Origin: Candidatus Rokuibacteriota bacterium
GTDB lineage: Bacteria; Methylomirabilota; Methylomirabilia; Rokubacteriales; CSP1-6
Direction of reading: 5' to 3'
NCBI GenBank assembly: GCA_016184125.1
Contig: JACPDG010000045.1
Span: 1-64,000, forward strand
Length of the DNA stretch: 64,000 bases
Shown here: positions 8,486-17,110 of the stretch, in pieces
Position numbering within the stretch: position 1 is the first letter of the stretch
Layout: each line of letters starts with the position of its first letter
The notes under the pieces: generated by a model
Database searches by the model: none
What the model was told of the DNA's origin: nothing
What the model saw: only the letters and a program-made list of their open reading frames with translations
Translations under genes and position numbers: made by a program

Positions 8486-9475
8486 GTGGAGATCTCCTGC
8501 GCGTTCCCGCCCGTTCCCGACACGCCGGATCACATCGCGCTCGCCGAACGCCTCGGCTACCGGCGTGCGTGGGTCTACGACACGCCCGCGCTCCAGCTCG
8601 ACGTCTGGATGACGCTCGCGCGCGCGGCCGACCGCACGCGTCGCATCGAGCTCGGCCCCGGCGTGCTGATCCCGAGCCTGCGCCACGTGCTCGTCACCGC
8701 GGCGGCCGTGGCGACGCTCGTGGAGGTCGCACCCGGGCGCGTCAACGTCGGCATCGGTTCAGGGTTCACCGGACGTCTCGCGATGGGGCAGCGGCCGAAC
8801 TCGTGGTCGTTCGTCGCGCAGTACCTCCGGCAGCTCAGGGCGCTCCTTGCCGGCGAGGTCGTCGAGGTCGACGGCGCTGCAACCCAGATGATTCATGGTC
8901 CCGGGCAGGCGCCGCCTCGACCGGTCCGCGTGCCGATCGTCGTCGGCACTGGCGGGCCGAAGGGTGAATCCGTCGCGCGCGAGCTCGGTGACGGCATCTT
9001 CACGGTCGTGCCGGTCGCCGGCTTCACGTGGGCGACGCTGCTCACGTTCGGCACCGTCCTCGATCCCGGAGAGTCACTCGATTCCGAGCGCGTGTTGCTC
9101 GCTGCCGGCGCGGGCGCCGGTGTCGTCTTCCATCGCGCGTACGACCTGCCCGGCGCGCCAGGACGGCCCGGCCTGTCCGAGGTTCCCGGCGGCGCGGAGT
9201 GGCGCGCGGCGATCGAGGCGGTTCCCAAGCGCGAGCGGCATCTCCATACGCACCGCGGCCATCTCACGTATCCGAACGACATCGACCGGAACGTGCTGAC
9301 GGGCGACATCATCCGGAAGTACACGTTCACGGGCGAGGCGGCGGTGCTTCGAGACCGCATGAGCGAGCTGGCCGCGCGCGGCGTGACGGAGATCGCCTAC
9401 CAGCCGGCCGGACCCGACATCCCGCGCGAGCTGACGGCGTTCGCCGGGATGGCGGGCGTGACGGCTGCGCGATGA
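8486..9475 (+). CDS. LLM-class flavin-dependent oxidoreductase
   Basis: A luciferase-like monooxygenase-superfamily TIM barrel using FMN or F420. Recognisable parts are the N-terminal ISCAFPPVPDTP strand, AERLGYRRAWVYDTP, RIELGPGVLIPSLRHVLVTAA, VNVGIGSGFTGRLAMGQRP and PIVVGTGGPKG. The GTG at 8486 has GGAGG 10 nt upstream; a longer frame from 8411 would add a non-conserved tail. The 329 residues are normal for the family. No substrate can be read from sequence. A second LLM enzyme is at 17107. Confidence 0.85.
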   Translation: MEISCAFPPVPDTPDHIALAERLGYRRAWVYDTPALQLDVWMTLARAADRTRRIELGPGVLIPSLRHVLVTAAAVATLVEVAPGRVNVGIGSGFTGRLAMGQRPNSWSFVAQYLRQLRALLAGEVVEVDGAATQMIHGPGQAPPRPVRVPIVVGTGGPKGESVARELGDGIFTVVPVAGFTWATLLTFGTVLDPGESLDSERVLLAAGAGAGVVFHRAYDLPGAPGRPGLSEVPGGAEWRAAIEAVPKRERHLHTHRGHLTYPNDIDRNVLTGDIIRKYTFTGEAAVLRDRMSELAARGVTEIAYQPAGPDIPRELTAFAGMAGVTAAR

Positions 9476-9953
9476 GGCAGACGGCTATCGCACCGGCCAT
9501 CACCCATGAGGATCGCCAGGGTCGCCGGTGACCGAATCCTCCTCCCCTAGAGTCACGTAGGTGCGCCGTCAAGCTGCCTCCCGCTCATGCCTCCAGCCGG
9601 GCGATGGTGTCCAGGTCGGCCCGATGCTGCCGAGCCCGGCGCTCGTAGGTGGACCTGCTGCGTGTGAACCGTGCCGCGTTCCGGCTCGGCATCGAGGACG
9701 CATCGCGCGCCTCGCGTGCCGCCGCGGGCCGTGCAGTCGAGCACGGTCTTCCGGCCGTACCGGGCGAGGAGCTTCCTGATCCGCGTCTCCGCGACGCGGC
9801 AGGCGCCGAGCGAGGCGTCGCGATCGCCGCCCCTGGCGAGCAGGCCAACTTTGACGGGGCCTGCGCCCGTGCTTCCACGACCCTTGACCCTCACCACGGA
9901 CTGGTGCAGGCTGAGGGCCGGTCGAAACCTGAAAAGGTCTTTCTGTATATGAA
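9476..9953. other. 478-bp region of gene debris, no intact gene
   Basis: No convincing complete gene lies between the LLM gene and the IclR-type gene. It holds a copied piece of the iorB 3' end (9652-9715). On the minus strand there is a stretch encoding LGACRVAETRIRKLLARYGRKTVL (broken here as LGACRVAETRIRKL / LARYGRKTVL; about 9750-9860), which weakly resembles part of hydantoinase B. The region looks like a site where fragments were joined by recombination. Confidence 0.5.
9652..9715 (+). pseudogene. duplicated fragment of the iorB 3' end
   Basis: Positions 9652-9698 are identical over 47 bp to 7150-7196, inside the last codons of iorB. Similarity continues with scattered mismatches to about 9715, giving the peptide LLRVNRAAFRLGIED. 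There is no start codon or further iorB sequence around it, so it is a recent partial duplication and not a gene. Confidence 0.8.
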
Positions 9954-9954
9954 A
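9940..9954. promoter_or_regulatory. possible autoregulatory operator of the IclR-type gene
   Basis: The inverted repeat TTTC-N7-GAAA (TTTCTGTATATGAAA) overlaps the start codon of the IclR-type gene at 9954. It is the only AT-rich palindrome in this GC-rich stretch. Operator function is a guess from its position. Confidence 0.3.
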
Positions 9955-10232
9955 TGCTGACGTCCCTGGGGAAGGCGCTCACCATTCTCGACACCTTCGC
10001 TCCGGCAGCCCCCGAGTGGGGCCTGAGCGAACTGAGCGCGGCCGTCGGGCTTCCCAAGCCCACCGTCCACCACATGCTCGCCACGCTCGTCGAGCGCGGC
10101 TGGATCACTCAGGACGCGAAGACCCGCCGCTACCGCCTCGGCGTCCGTTTCTGGGAGAAGGGGTGGCTGGCGTGGGAGGGGGACTTCAAGATCGTCGAGG
10201 AGATCCTGTCGGCGACCGGGCAGAAGAAGTGA
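9954..10232 (+). CDS. IclR-type HTH protein without effector domain
   Basis: A 92-residue protein that aligns with the N-terminal winged helix-turn-helix of IclR regulators (SLGKALTILDTFAP, LSELSAAVGLPKPTVHHML, LVERGWITQDAKTRRYRLG) and then stops. Full IclR proteins have about 250 residues, so the ligand-binding GAF-like domain is absent. The stop overlaps the GrdE-like start (ATGA), so expression is coupled to that operon and it probably regulates it. It may be a functional mini-regulator or a truncated remnant. Confidence 0.75.
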   Translation: MLTSLGKALTILDTFAPAAPEWGLSELSAAVGLPKPTVHHMLATLVERGWITQDAKTRRYRLGVRFWEKGWLAWEGDFKIVEEILSATGQKK

Positions 10233-11497
10233 TGCGTCTCGAGCTGGCATCCTTCCCCGTCCGGCGCGCCGAGCTGGCGACGTCCACCCGATGGGCCGAG
10301 GGCATCCTCACCATCGACGCGCAGGCCGTCCGCTCGCTCGTGCTGCGCGACCCGCGCATCGCCGACGTCCGCCTCGAGCTCACCCATCCCGGTGACTCGA
10401 CGCGCGTCCTGCGTGTGCTGGACGCCGTCGAGCCGCTCCACAAGGTCGCCGGCGGCACCGCGTTCCCCGGCTTCAACGGTTCTCCGCGCACCGTCGGATC
10501 CGGCCGGACGCACCGCCTCGCCGGCTTCACGGTCGTCGAGGTGACGGACTTCCCCTTCCCGGCCACCGGCGTGCAGGCCTTCGAGGAGGGCGTGATCGAG
10601 GTGTCGGGGCCGGGCGCCGAGTACTCGGCGTGCTCCGACCGGGTCAACCTCCTACTGGTCCTGACGCCCGGCGCCGCTTCGACCAACCTCGACTACGACG
10701 ACGCCGTGCGCCGCGCGACGCTGCGGGTGAGCGACTACCTCGCCGCCTGTACCCGCGATCTCGAGCCGCCGGCAGTGATGGAGCTCGGCGGCGAGGTGGT
10801 GGCGAGCGGGCTGCCTCGCGTCGTCTGGGTCCACCAGGTCCGGGCGCAGGGGCCGATGGTTCAGACGTTCCTCTACGGCCACGAGCTGACGGGTCTGGTG
10901 CCGACCCTGCTGCATCCCAACGAGCTGCTCGACGGCGCGCTCGTCAGCGGCAACTACAAGAGCGGGAGCAAGACGCCGACGTTCCGCCACACCTGGCACC
11001 CCTCGCTCGCCGCCCTCCAAGAACGGCACGGCCGCGACCTCGACCTCGTCGGCGTGGTTGTGGCGCGCGGGCACCACGAGAACGAGTTCCTCAAGGAGCG
11101 CTCCGCTCACTTCGTCGCGAAGCTTGCTCGGATGTTGCGGGCGGACGCCGCGCTCTGCACCTACGAGGCCACCGGGAACACCCACATCGACTTCATGCTC
11201 ACGGTCCAGGCCCTCGAGCAGGCCGGCGTGCCGACGGCGTCAGTGGTCCACGAGTACGGCGGTCCGCTCGGCACGGACCCGCCCCTGGTCGATTTCGTGC
11301 CCGAGGCCATCGCGCTGGCGAGCAGCGGCGGCATCGACCGCCGGCTCCGGCTGCCGACCGTCGAGCGGCTGATCGGCGGGACGCACCTTGCGCACCGGGG
11401 CGAGCCCGCGCGCGAGGGCCTCGACCTTCCCATCCAGGAGCTTTACGCCGTCACCGTCGAGATGAACGCGCGGGGGATCCGCGCGCGGGAGTTCTGA
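10232..11497 (+). CDS. grdE: glycine/sarcosine/betaine reductase component B, GrdE-like (pyruvoyl-type) subunit
   Basis: A 421-residue protein of the GrdE/PrdA proprotein family. Visible family segments are LLLVLTPGAAST, LLHPNELLDGALVSGNY, DLVGVVVARGHHENEFLKER, ATGNTHIDFMLTVQALEQAG and VVHEYGGPLGTDPPLVDF. In clostridia this subunit is cleaved to generate a pyruvoyl cofactor that binds the amine substrate as a Schiff base. I see no Cys after the LHPNE...GNY stretch where cleavage would be expected; Ser and Thr are present, so maturation may differ or be absent. It is coupled to the IclR-type gene upstream and is 2 nt from the GrdB-like gene. Substrate unknown. Confidence 0.8.
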   Translation: MRLELASFPVRRAELATSTRWAEGILTIDAQAVRSLVLRDPRIADVRLELTHPGDSTRVLRVLDAVEPLHKVAGGTAFPGFNGSPRTVGSGRTHRLAGFTVVEVTDFPFPATGVQAFEEGVIEVSGPGAEYSACSDRVNLLLVLTPGAASTNLDYDDAVRRATLRVSDYLAACTRDLEPPAVMELGGEVVASGLPRVVWVHQVRAQGPMVQTFLYGHELTGLVPTLLHPNELLDGALVSGNYKSGSKTPTFRHTWHPSLAALQERHGRDLDLVGVVVARGHHENEFLKERSAHFVAKLARMLRADAALCTYEATGNTHIDFMLTVQALEQAGVPTASVVHEYGGPLGTDPPLVDFVPEAIALASSGGIDRRLRLPTVERLIGGTHLAHRGEPAREGLDLPIQELYAVTVEMNARGIRAREF

Positions 11498-11499
11498 GC

Positions 11500-12813
11500 A
11501 TGCGCGTCGTCCATTACCTCAACCAGTTCTTCGCAGGTATCGGCGGGGAGGACCGCGCCGACACCCCGCCGACCTCGCGCCGCGGCCCCGTCGGTCCCGG
11601 CCTTGCGCTCCGACAGGCGCTCGGTGCCGATGCAGAGGTCGTCGGTACGGTCATCTGCGGTGATGGTCTCTTTGCTGACCGGTCCGACGACACGGTGCCC
11701 GAGGTCGTACGGCTGATCGAGGGCTTCGAGCCCGATGTCGTCGTCGCCGGGCCGGCGTTCAACGCGGGACGATACGGCCTGGCGTGCGGCCGCGTGTGCC
11801 AGGAGGTGGCCGCGAGGCTCGGTCAGCCGGCGGTGGCGGCGATGTACCCCGAGAACGCCGCGGTCGAGGTGTTCCGCGGCGAGGTGATCATCGTCCCGTC
11901 GTCGGCGACCGCCGTCGGCATGAAGGAGGCGATCCACGCCCTGGCCAGGCTGGCTTTGAAGCTGGGACGCGGCGGCGCCCTCGGGCCGGCCGCCGAGGAG
12001 GGCTATCTGCCGCGCGGCCCCCGGATGAACACCCGGGGCGATAGGTCCGCGAGCGCGCGCGCCCTCGACATGCTCCTCGCGCGACGGGCTGGCGCGCCGT
12101 TCACGACCGAGGTGCCGCTACCGCAATACGACCGCGTCGTGCCGCCGGCGCCGGTCACACACCTGTCGCGGATGCGACTTGCCGTCGTCACGGAGTGCGG
12201 GCTCGTGCCGCCCGGCAATCCCGACCGGCTCGAGTGGGTGCGGGCGAGCAAGTGGCTCAAATACAGCCTGGAGGGCAAGGACGACCTCGGGCCAGGAGAG
12301 TACGAGGTCGTCCACAGCGGCTACGACGCCGCCTTCGCGCTCCAGGACCCCGACCGGCTCGTACCCCTCGACGCGCTGCGAGAGCTCGTCCGTCGCCGCG
12401 AGCTCGGCTCGCTGCTGGACGCCTATTACGTGACATGCGGCAATCACGGCGTTCTCAGTCAGATGGCGCAGCACGCGCGCGAGATCGCCGCCGACCTCCG
12501 GCGCCAGCACGTCGACACGGTGCTGCTCGTGGCCACCTGAGGGTCGGGCACTCGTAGCGGCGCTACGATCGCGAAGGAGCTGGAGCGGGCGGGTTTCCCG
12601 ACAGCGACGGTGACGAGTCTTCCGGCCGTCGCCCTCAAGGTAGGCGCCAACCGGGTGCTACGCGGCAACCGCTTCAGCCATCCGTGCGGCAACCCCGCGC
12701 TGGCGCCCGCCGACGAGCGGGCCTGGCGGCTCGCGCTCGTCCGCCGAGCGATCGAGGTTCTCAGCACCCGGGTTGAGGGCCCGACCCTCTTCGAGCCGCA
12801 GGAGGCGGCCTGA
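11500..12813 (+). CDS. grdB: glycine/sarcosine/betaine reductase component B, GrdB-like selenoprotein (UGA = Sec at codon 347)
   Basis: The frame reads from ATG 11500 through an in-frame UGA at 12538-12540 to the stop at 12813, giving 437 residues with Sec at 347; clostridial GrdB/GrdF/GrdH are about 435 residues with Sec near 350. The context VLLVAT-U-GSGTRSGATIAKEL followed by ERAGFPTATVTSLPAVALKV and GANRVLRG matches the C-terminal GrdB domain. Upstream, VVAGPAFNAGRYGLACGRVC and AMYPENAAVEVFRGEV are also GrdB-like. The clostridial UxxCxxC motif is UxxGxxS here, so Sec347 has no vicinal thiol. A hairpin follows the UGA at SECIS distance. No GrdA, GrdC or GrdD is nearby, so a classical Stickland reductase is not complete in this window. 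Confidence 0.88.
12552..12568 (+). promoter_or_regulatory. predicted bacterial SECIS hairpin
   Basis: Perfect 7-bp stem TCGTAGC / GCTACGA with the tight loop GGC at 12559-12561. The loop begins 18 nt after the UGA of the GrdB-like gene, identical to the spacing in the gene at 7254. G residues at the loop apex are typical of bacterial SECIS elements. Confidence 0.65.
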
Positions 12814-12832
12814 CTCTCCCCCGGTCAGGCCG
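12806..12832. terminator. bidirectional hairpin between convergent genes
   Basis: CGGCCTGAC / GTCAGGCCG forms a 9-bp perfect stem with a 9-nt pyrimidine-rich loop. It spans the stop codons of the GrdB-like gene and the convergent acyl-CoA ligase gene, which end 12 nt apart. No U-tract follows on either strand, so it may work with Rho or as an RNA 3' stabiliser. Confidence 0.55.
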
Positions 12833-14480
12833 GCGGCTTTGCCGCCGCGTCGCGCAGGGCCCGCTTCAGGACCTTGCCGGAGGCCGTCTTCGGGAGCGCG
12901 TCGACGAACCGCACCTGCCGCGGCGCCTTGTAGACCGACATCTGGTCCCGGCACCAGTCCACGATCTCCTGCTCCGTGACCTTGCCCTTCGCGTCCGGCT
13001 TCGCCACGACGAACGCGAGGACGTCCTCGCCACGGTACGGATCCGGCACGCCGACGACGCCGACCTCGGCGATCGCGGGGTGCCGGTACATGATCGCCTC
13101 GACCTCCGCGGGGAACACGCTGTACCCCGAGGCCTTGATCATGTCCTTCTTCCGCTCCTCGATCGTGAAGTAGCCCTCCTCGTCGACGCGTCCGACGTCG
13201 CCCGTGAGGAACCAGCCGTCGCGGATCGCCTCCGCGGTCGCGTCCGGCCGCTGCCAGTAGCCCTTCATCACCATCGGGCCGCGCACGGCGATCTCGCCGG
13301 ACTGGCCGACGCCGAGCTCGGTCCGGCCGTCCTCCAGGCTCACAATCTTCGCCTCGACGAACGGCAGCGGCACGCCCACGGTGCCGTACTTCGGCCGGTG
13401 CGGCGGGTTCACGTGCGTGGGCGCCGTGGTCTCGCTGAGCCCGTAGCCCTCGATGAGCGTGTAGCCGGTGACCTGCTCCCACCGCCGTGCGATCTCCGCG
13501 GGCACCGGCGCCCCGCCCGAGAAGCACGCGCGCAGCGACGAGAGGTCGAACTCCTTCGTGCGCGGCCAGTGGACGATCGCGACGTTGATCGTCGCGATGA
13601 GGGTCGTGAGCGTGCACCGGTACTGCTGGATCGCGCGCAGGACCGTCTCGAGGTCGAAGCGGCCGAGCACGACGAGCGTCGCCCCCGCGTACGCCATCAT
13701 GTTCATCTGGCATTCCATGCCCGTGATGTGGAACCACGGCAGGACGCCGAGCGGCACGTCATCCTCGCCCACCCCGATGAACACCCGCTGCAGCTCGCAG
13801 TTGGCGACGACGTTGCCGTGCGTGAGCTCCGCGCCCTTCGGGACGCCCGTCGTCCCGGAGGTGTACTGGATGAGCGCGGTATCGTCGAGCCGGCGCGGCC
13901 GCGGCGTCCCGAGCGGTGGCGCCTCGCGCACGATCGAGAGGAAGCCGTCGGTGTCCGGCGACGGCCGTGACGGCTCGAGGAAGGAGGGCGGAACCGTGAG
14001 GGTCGGCTCGGCGGGCAGGTAATCGCGGTAGGCGGTCACGACCACGGCATCGAGCGGCGTCCGGTCCCGGATCGAGGCGACGATCGGATACGCCTGATCG
14101 GACGTCACGAGCACCTTCGCGCCGGAGTCCTGGAACTCGTGCTCGAGCTCGATCGCCTTGTGCATCGGGTTGAGGCACACGTTGATGGCGCCCGCCTTCA
14201 GCGCGCCGAAGTACGCGATCGCGAACTGCGGGCAGTTCTCGAGGAAGACCGCGACCCGGTCGCCGGGCCTCACGCCGCGGCTCGCGAGCCAGCCGGCGAA
14301 GCGGTCGCTCGCGTCGTCGAGCTCCGCGAACGTCACCTGACGCCCGTAGAAGATCAACGCGGGCTTCGAGGGCAACCGCCGCGCGTTGTCCTTGAGGATC
14401 ATCGCGAGCGGCCGCACCGGCAGCTCGATCGACGGCTCGTCCACCCCCGCAGGCCACCACCGCTTCCAGATCGTGTCCAT
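12825..14480 (-). CDS. long-chain fatty acid / carboxylate-CoA ligase (AMP-binding)
   Basis: An ANL-superfamily acyl-CoA synthetase of 551 residues. All core motifs are present: P-loop YTSGTTGVPKGAELTH, YGLSETTAPTHV, GWFLTGDVGRVDEEGYF with the catalytic Asp, and the C-terminal PKTASGKVLKR with the adenylation Lys. It activates a carboxylic acid with ATP and CoA. The ATG at 14480 has a GGGAGA upstream. It lies 23 nt after hutU on the same strand and ends convergently against the selenoprotein operon. The acyl substrate cannot be read. Confidence 0.9.
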   Translation of the reverse strand: MDTIWKRWWPAGVDEPSIELPVRPLAMILKDNARRLPSKPALIFYGRQVTFAELDDASDRFAGWLASRGVRPGDRVAVFLENCPQFAIAYFGALKAGAINVCLNPMHKAIELEHEFQDSGAKVLVTSDQAYPIVASIRDRTPLDAVVVTAYRDYLPAEPTLTVPPSFLEPSRPSPDTDGFLSIVREAPPLGTPRPRRLDDTALIQYTSGTTGVPKGAELTHGNVVANCELQRVFIGVGEDDVPLGVLPWFHITGMECQMNMMAYAGATLVVLGRFDLETVLRAIQQYRCTLTTLIATINVAIVHWPRTKEFDLSSLRACFSGGAPVPAEIARRWEQVTGYTLIEGYGLSETTAPTHVNPPHRPKYGTVGVPLPFVEAKIVSLEDGRTELGVGQSGEIAVRGPMVMKGYWQRPDATAEAIRDGWFLTGDVGRVDEEGYFTIEERKKDMIKASGYSVFPAEVEAIMYRHPAIAEVGVVGVPDPYRGEDVLAFVVAKPDAKGKVTEQEIVDWCRDQMSVYKAPRQVRFVDALPKTASGKVLKRALRDAAAKPPA

Positions 14481-14503
14481 GTCCGTCTCTCCCGATGCAG
14501 GCG

Positions 14504-16168
14504 CTACGTGGTGATGCCGGGGAGGTCGAGGCCGTGACGCGTCGCCGCCTCGACGGCCTCCGGGTACCCGGCGTCCGCGTGCCGCATGATGCCGGTCCCC
14601 GGGTCGCTCGTGAGCACGCGCTCGAGCCGGCGCGCCGCGGCCGCTGTGCCGTCGGCCACGACGACCATGCCCGCGTGGATCGAGTAGCCGATGCCGACGC
14701 CGCCACCGTGGTGCACCGAGACCCACGTGGCGCCGGCGCAGGCGTTGAGGAGCGCGTTCAGCACCGGCCAGTCGGCGATCGCGTCCGAGCCGTCGCGCAT
14801 CGACTCGGTCTCGCGGTTCGGGGACGCGACCGAGCCCGAGTCGAGGTGATCGCGCCCGATGACGATCGGCGCTCTCACGCGCCCGGACGCGACGAGGTCG
14901 TTGAAGACCCGGCCGGCGCGCGCGCGCTCCCCGTACCCGAGCCAGCAGATCCGGGCCGGCAAGCCCTGGAAGTGCACGCGCTCCTGCGCGAGCCGGAGCC
15001 ATCGGACGAGGTGCTCGTTGCCGCGGAACTCGTCGATGAGCGCGCGGTCCGTCGCGTGGATGTCCTCGGGGTCTCCCGAGAGCGCCACCCAGCGGAACGG
15101 GCCCTGCCCCTCGCAGAAGAGCGGCCGGATGAAGGCGGGCACGAAGCCCGGGTAGCTGAAGTCGCTGACACCGGCGATCTCGGCCTCGCGACGGAAGTTG
15201 TTGCCGTAGTCGAACAGGACCGCGCCCATGCGCTGGAGCTCGATCATGGCGCCCATCTGCACCGCGATGGACTCGCGCGCGCGCCGCATGTACTCCTTCG
15301 GGTCCTGCTCGCGCAGGGCGGCGGCTTCGCGGACGCCGAGCCCGGCCGGCACGTAGCCGGTCAGCACGTCGTGCGCGGCCGTCTGATCCGTCACGACGTC
15401 GAAGCGGACCTGGCGCCGCGCGAGCTCCGGATGCACGTCCGCGGCGTTGCCGTGGATGGCGATGGACAGCGGCTGCCGGCGCCTCCGCGCCTCCTCCGCC
15501 CAGCCGAGCGCCTCGTCGACCGAGCCGGTCATGCGGTCGACGTACCGGAGCCTGAGCCGCCGCTCGATGCGCTCGCGGTCGACCTCGACGACGATCGCGA
15601 CGCCCTCGTTCATCGTGATCGCGAGTGGCTGGGCTCCGCCCATGCCGCCGAGCCCCGCGGACAGCACGAGACGCCCCGCCAGCGTCCCGCCGAAGTGCTT
15701 GTGCGCGCAGGCGCCGAACGTCTCGTACGTGCCCTGCAGGATCCCCTGCGTCCCGATGTAGATCCAGGACCCGGCCGTCATCTGGCCGTACATCGTGAGG
15801 CCCATGGCCTCGTACGTCCGGAAGTGGTCCCAGTCGCCCCATTCGGGCACCAGCAGCGCGTTCGCGATGAGGACGCGCGGGGCGTCGGGATGGGTGCGGA
15901 AGACCCCGACCGGCTTGCCGGACTGGACGAGCAGCGTCTCGTCGTCGCCGAGCCGGAGCAGGGTCGCGACGATCCGGTGATACGCCTCCCAGTTCCTCGC
16001 GGCCTTGCCGCTGCCGCCGTAGACGACGAGGTCCTCCCACCGCTCGGCGACGTCGGGATCGAGGTTGTTCATGAGCATGCGGAGCGCGGCCTCCTGGGGC
16101 CATCCCTTGCAGGAGAGCGTCGCACCCCGCGGCGCACGGATCGGCTGTGGCGGGCGTCCGGTTGTCAC
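14504..16168 (-). CDS. hutU: urocanate hydratase
   Basis: HutU converts urocanate to 4-imidazolone-5-propanoate with NAD+ as electrophilic prosthetic group. The 554 residues match the usual 550-560. Signatures include [22 protein letters not shown] (as [16 protein letters not shown]), [66 protein letters not shown]-type segment and [16 protein letters not shown]. It stands apart from hutI and is divergent from the HpcH aldolase gene. Confidence 0.96.
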   Translation of the reverse strand: MTTGRPPQPIRAPRGATLSCKGWPQEAALRMLMNNLDPDVAERWEDLVVYGGSGKAARNWEAYHRIVATLLRLGDDETLLVQSGKPVGVFRTHPDAPRVLIANALLVPEWGDWDHFRTYEAMGLTMYGQMTAGSWIYIGTQGILQGTYETFGACAHKHFGGTLAGRLVLSAGLGGMGGAQPLAITMNEGVAIVVEVDRERIERRLRLRYVDRMTGSVDEALGWAEEARRRRQPLSIAIHGNAADVHPELARRQVRFDVVTDQTAAHDVLTGYVPAGLGVREAAALREQDPKEYMRRARESIAVQMGAMIELQRMGAVLFDYGNNFRREAEIAGVSDFSYPGFVPAFIRPLFCEGQGPFRWVALSGDPEDIHATDRALIDEFRGNEHLVRWLRLAQERVHFQGLPARICWLGYGERARAGRVFNDLVASGRVRAPIVIGRDHLDSGSVASPNRETESMRDGSDAIADWPVLNALLNACAGATWVSVHHGGGVGIGYSIHAGMVVVADGTAAAARRLERVLTSDPGTGIMRHADAGYPEAVEAATRHGLDLPGITT

Positions 16169-16336
16169 GGCGGATCGACCTCCTCGTCGAACCTCGGTGC
16201 CATGCTAGCGCACTCCGCGGCGCGGACGCCGGACGGAAGCATGGCTGAGGGCCCCCGCGCCGTCGCGCTATACTCACGCGGCGGCGCGGGTCCACCGACC
16301 GTCGCGCCGGATATCCCGTCACACGCGAGGAGACGC

Positions 16337-17110
16337 ATGCTGTCCAACCACGTCAAGCGACAGATCCGCGCGGGACACGCGCAGTTCGGCTCGCTCCTGA
16401 ACTTCGGCGACCCGCTCGTGGCCGAGATGATGGCGTCCGTCGGCTTCGACTGGCTGCTGGTCGACACCGAGCACGGCCCGATCGACCTCGCGACGATGGC
16501 GCAGATGTTCGGCATGATCACGCGGTATCCGGTCGCGCCGTTCGCGCGCGTCCACGCGCTCACCGAGGAGAACGTCAAGCGCGTGCTGGACACCGGCGCA
16601 TGGGGCGTGCTGGGTCCGAACGTCCGGACCCGGGAGGAGGCCGAGCTGCTCGTCGCCGCGTGCAAGTACCCGCCGGCGGGCGTGCGGAGCCTCGGGGCCG
16701 GCCGGTTCGCGCTCTCGTTCAAGACCGACGCGCCGACCTACTTCGCGCGCGCGAACGACGAGATCCTGGTGATCGTGCAGATCGAGCACGCGGACGCGAT
16801 CAAGCACATCGACGCGATCCTCTCGGTGCCCGGCGTCGACGCCTGCTACATCGGCCCGAACGACCTCTGCGCCTCGATGGGCCTCGCCCCGTCGCTCGAG
16901 CCGCCGCACGCCGAGTTCGAAGAGGCGGCGCAGACCGTCCTGGCCGCCGCGCGACGGCACGGCGTCGCGCCCGGCATCCACTGCGCCACGCCGGAGACCG
17001 TCAACCGGCGCATCCGCGAGGGCTGGATGCTCGTCGGGCTCGTGAACGACCACCGATTCCTCTCGGTGGGGGCGAAGGCGGCGCGCGACGCCGTCCGGAC
17101 GGAGCGATGA
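16337..17110 (+). CDS. HpcH/HpaI-type class II aldolase (2-oxo-3-deoxy acid aldolase family)
   Basis: A 257-residue (beta/alpha)8 metal-dependent aldolase that cleaves 2-keto-4-hydroxy acids to pyruvate and an aldehyde. Motifs are FDWLLVDTEHGPID (catalytic base and metal region), GAWGVLGPNVRTREEAE, the QIEHADAIKHID metal-ligand Glu, and DACYIGPNDLCASMG. GAGGAGA precedes the ATG at good distance. The stop overlaps the LLM oxidoreductase gene by ATGA, so they form an operon for a catabolic pathway of unknown substrate. TATACT at 16269-16274 in the hutU intergenic gap is a possible -10. Confidence 0.88.
   Translation: MLSNHVKRQIRAGHAQFGSLLNFGDPLVAEMMASVGFDWLLVDTEHGPIDLATMAQMFGMITRYPVAPFARVHALTEENVKRVLDTGAWGVLGPNVRTREEAELLVAACKYPPAGVRSLGAGRFALSFKTDAPTYFARANDEILVIVQIEHADAIKHIDAILSVPGVDACYIGPNDLCASMGLAPSLEPPHAEFEEAAQTVLAAARRHGVAPGIHCATPETVNRRIREGWMLVGLVNDHRFLSVGAKAARDAVRTER

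Noticed and set aside
9750-9860. Hydantoinase B fragment on the minus strand
   Set aside because: Similarity is limited to about 25 residues and was judged by eye; kept only as a remark in the debris region.
10230-10232. UGA ending the IclR-type gene as a third Sec codon
   Set aside because: No Cys/Sec is conserved there in IclR proteins, the frame does not continue with the IclR effector domain, and the UGA forms an ATGA overlap with the next gene.
12825-16322. A 1165-codon open frame on the minus strand spanning the ligase and hutU
   Set aside because: Only its 3' half (from 14480) encodes the acyl-CoA ligase. The upstream half is an out-of-frame shadow of hutU, Arg/Pro-rich and without motifs.
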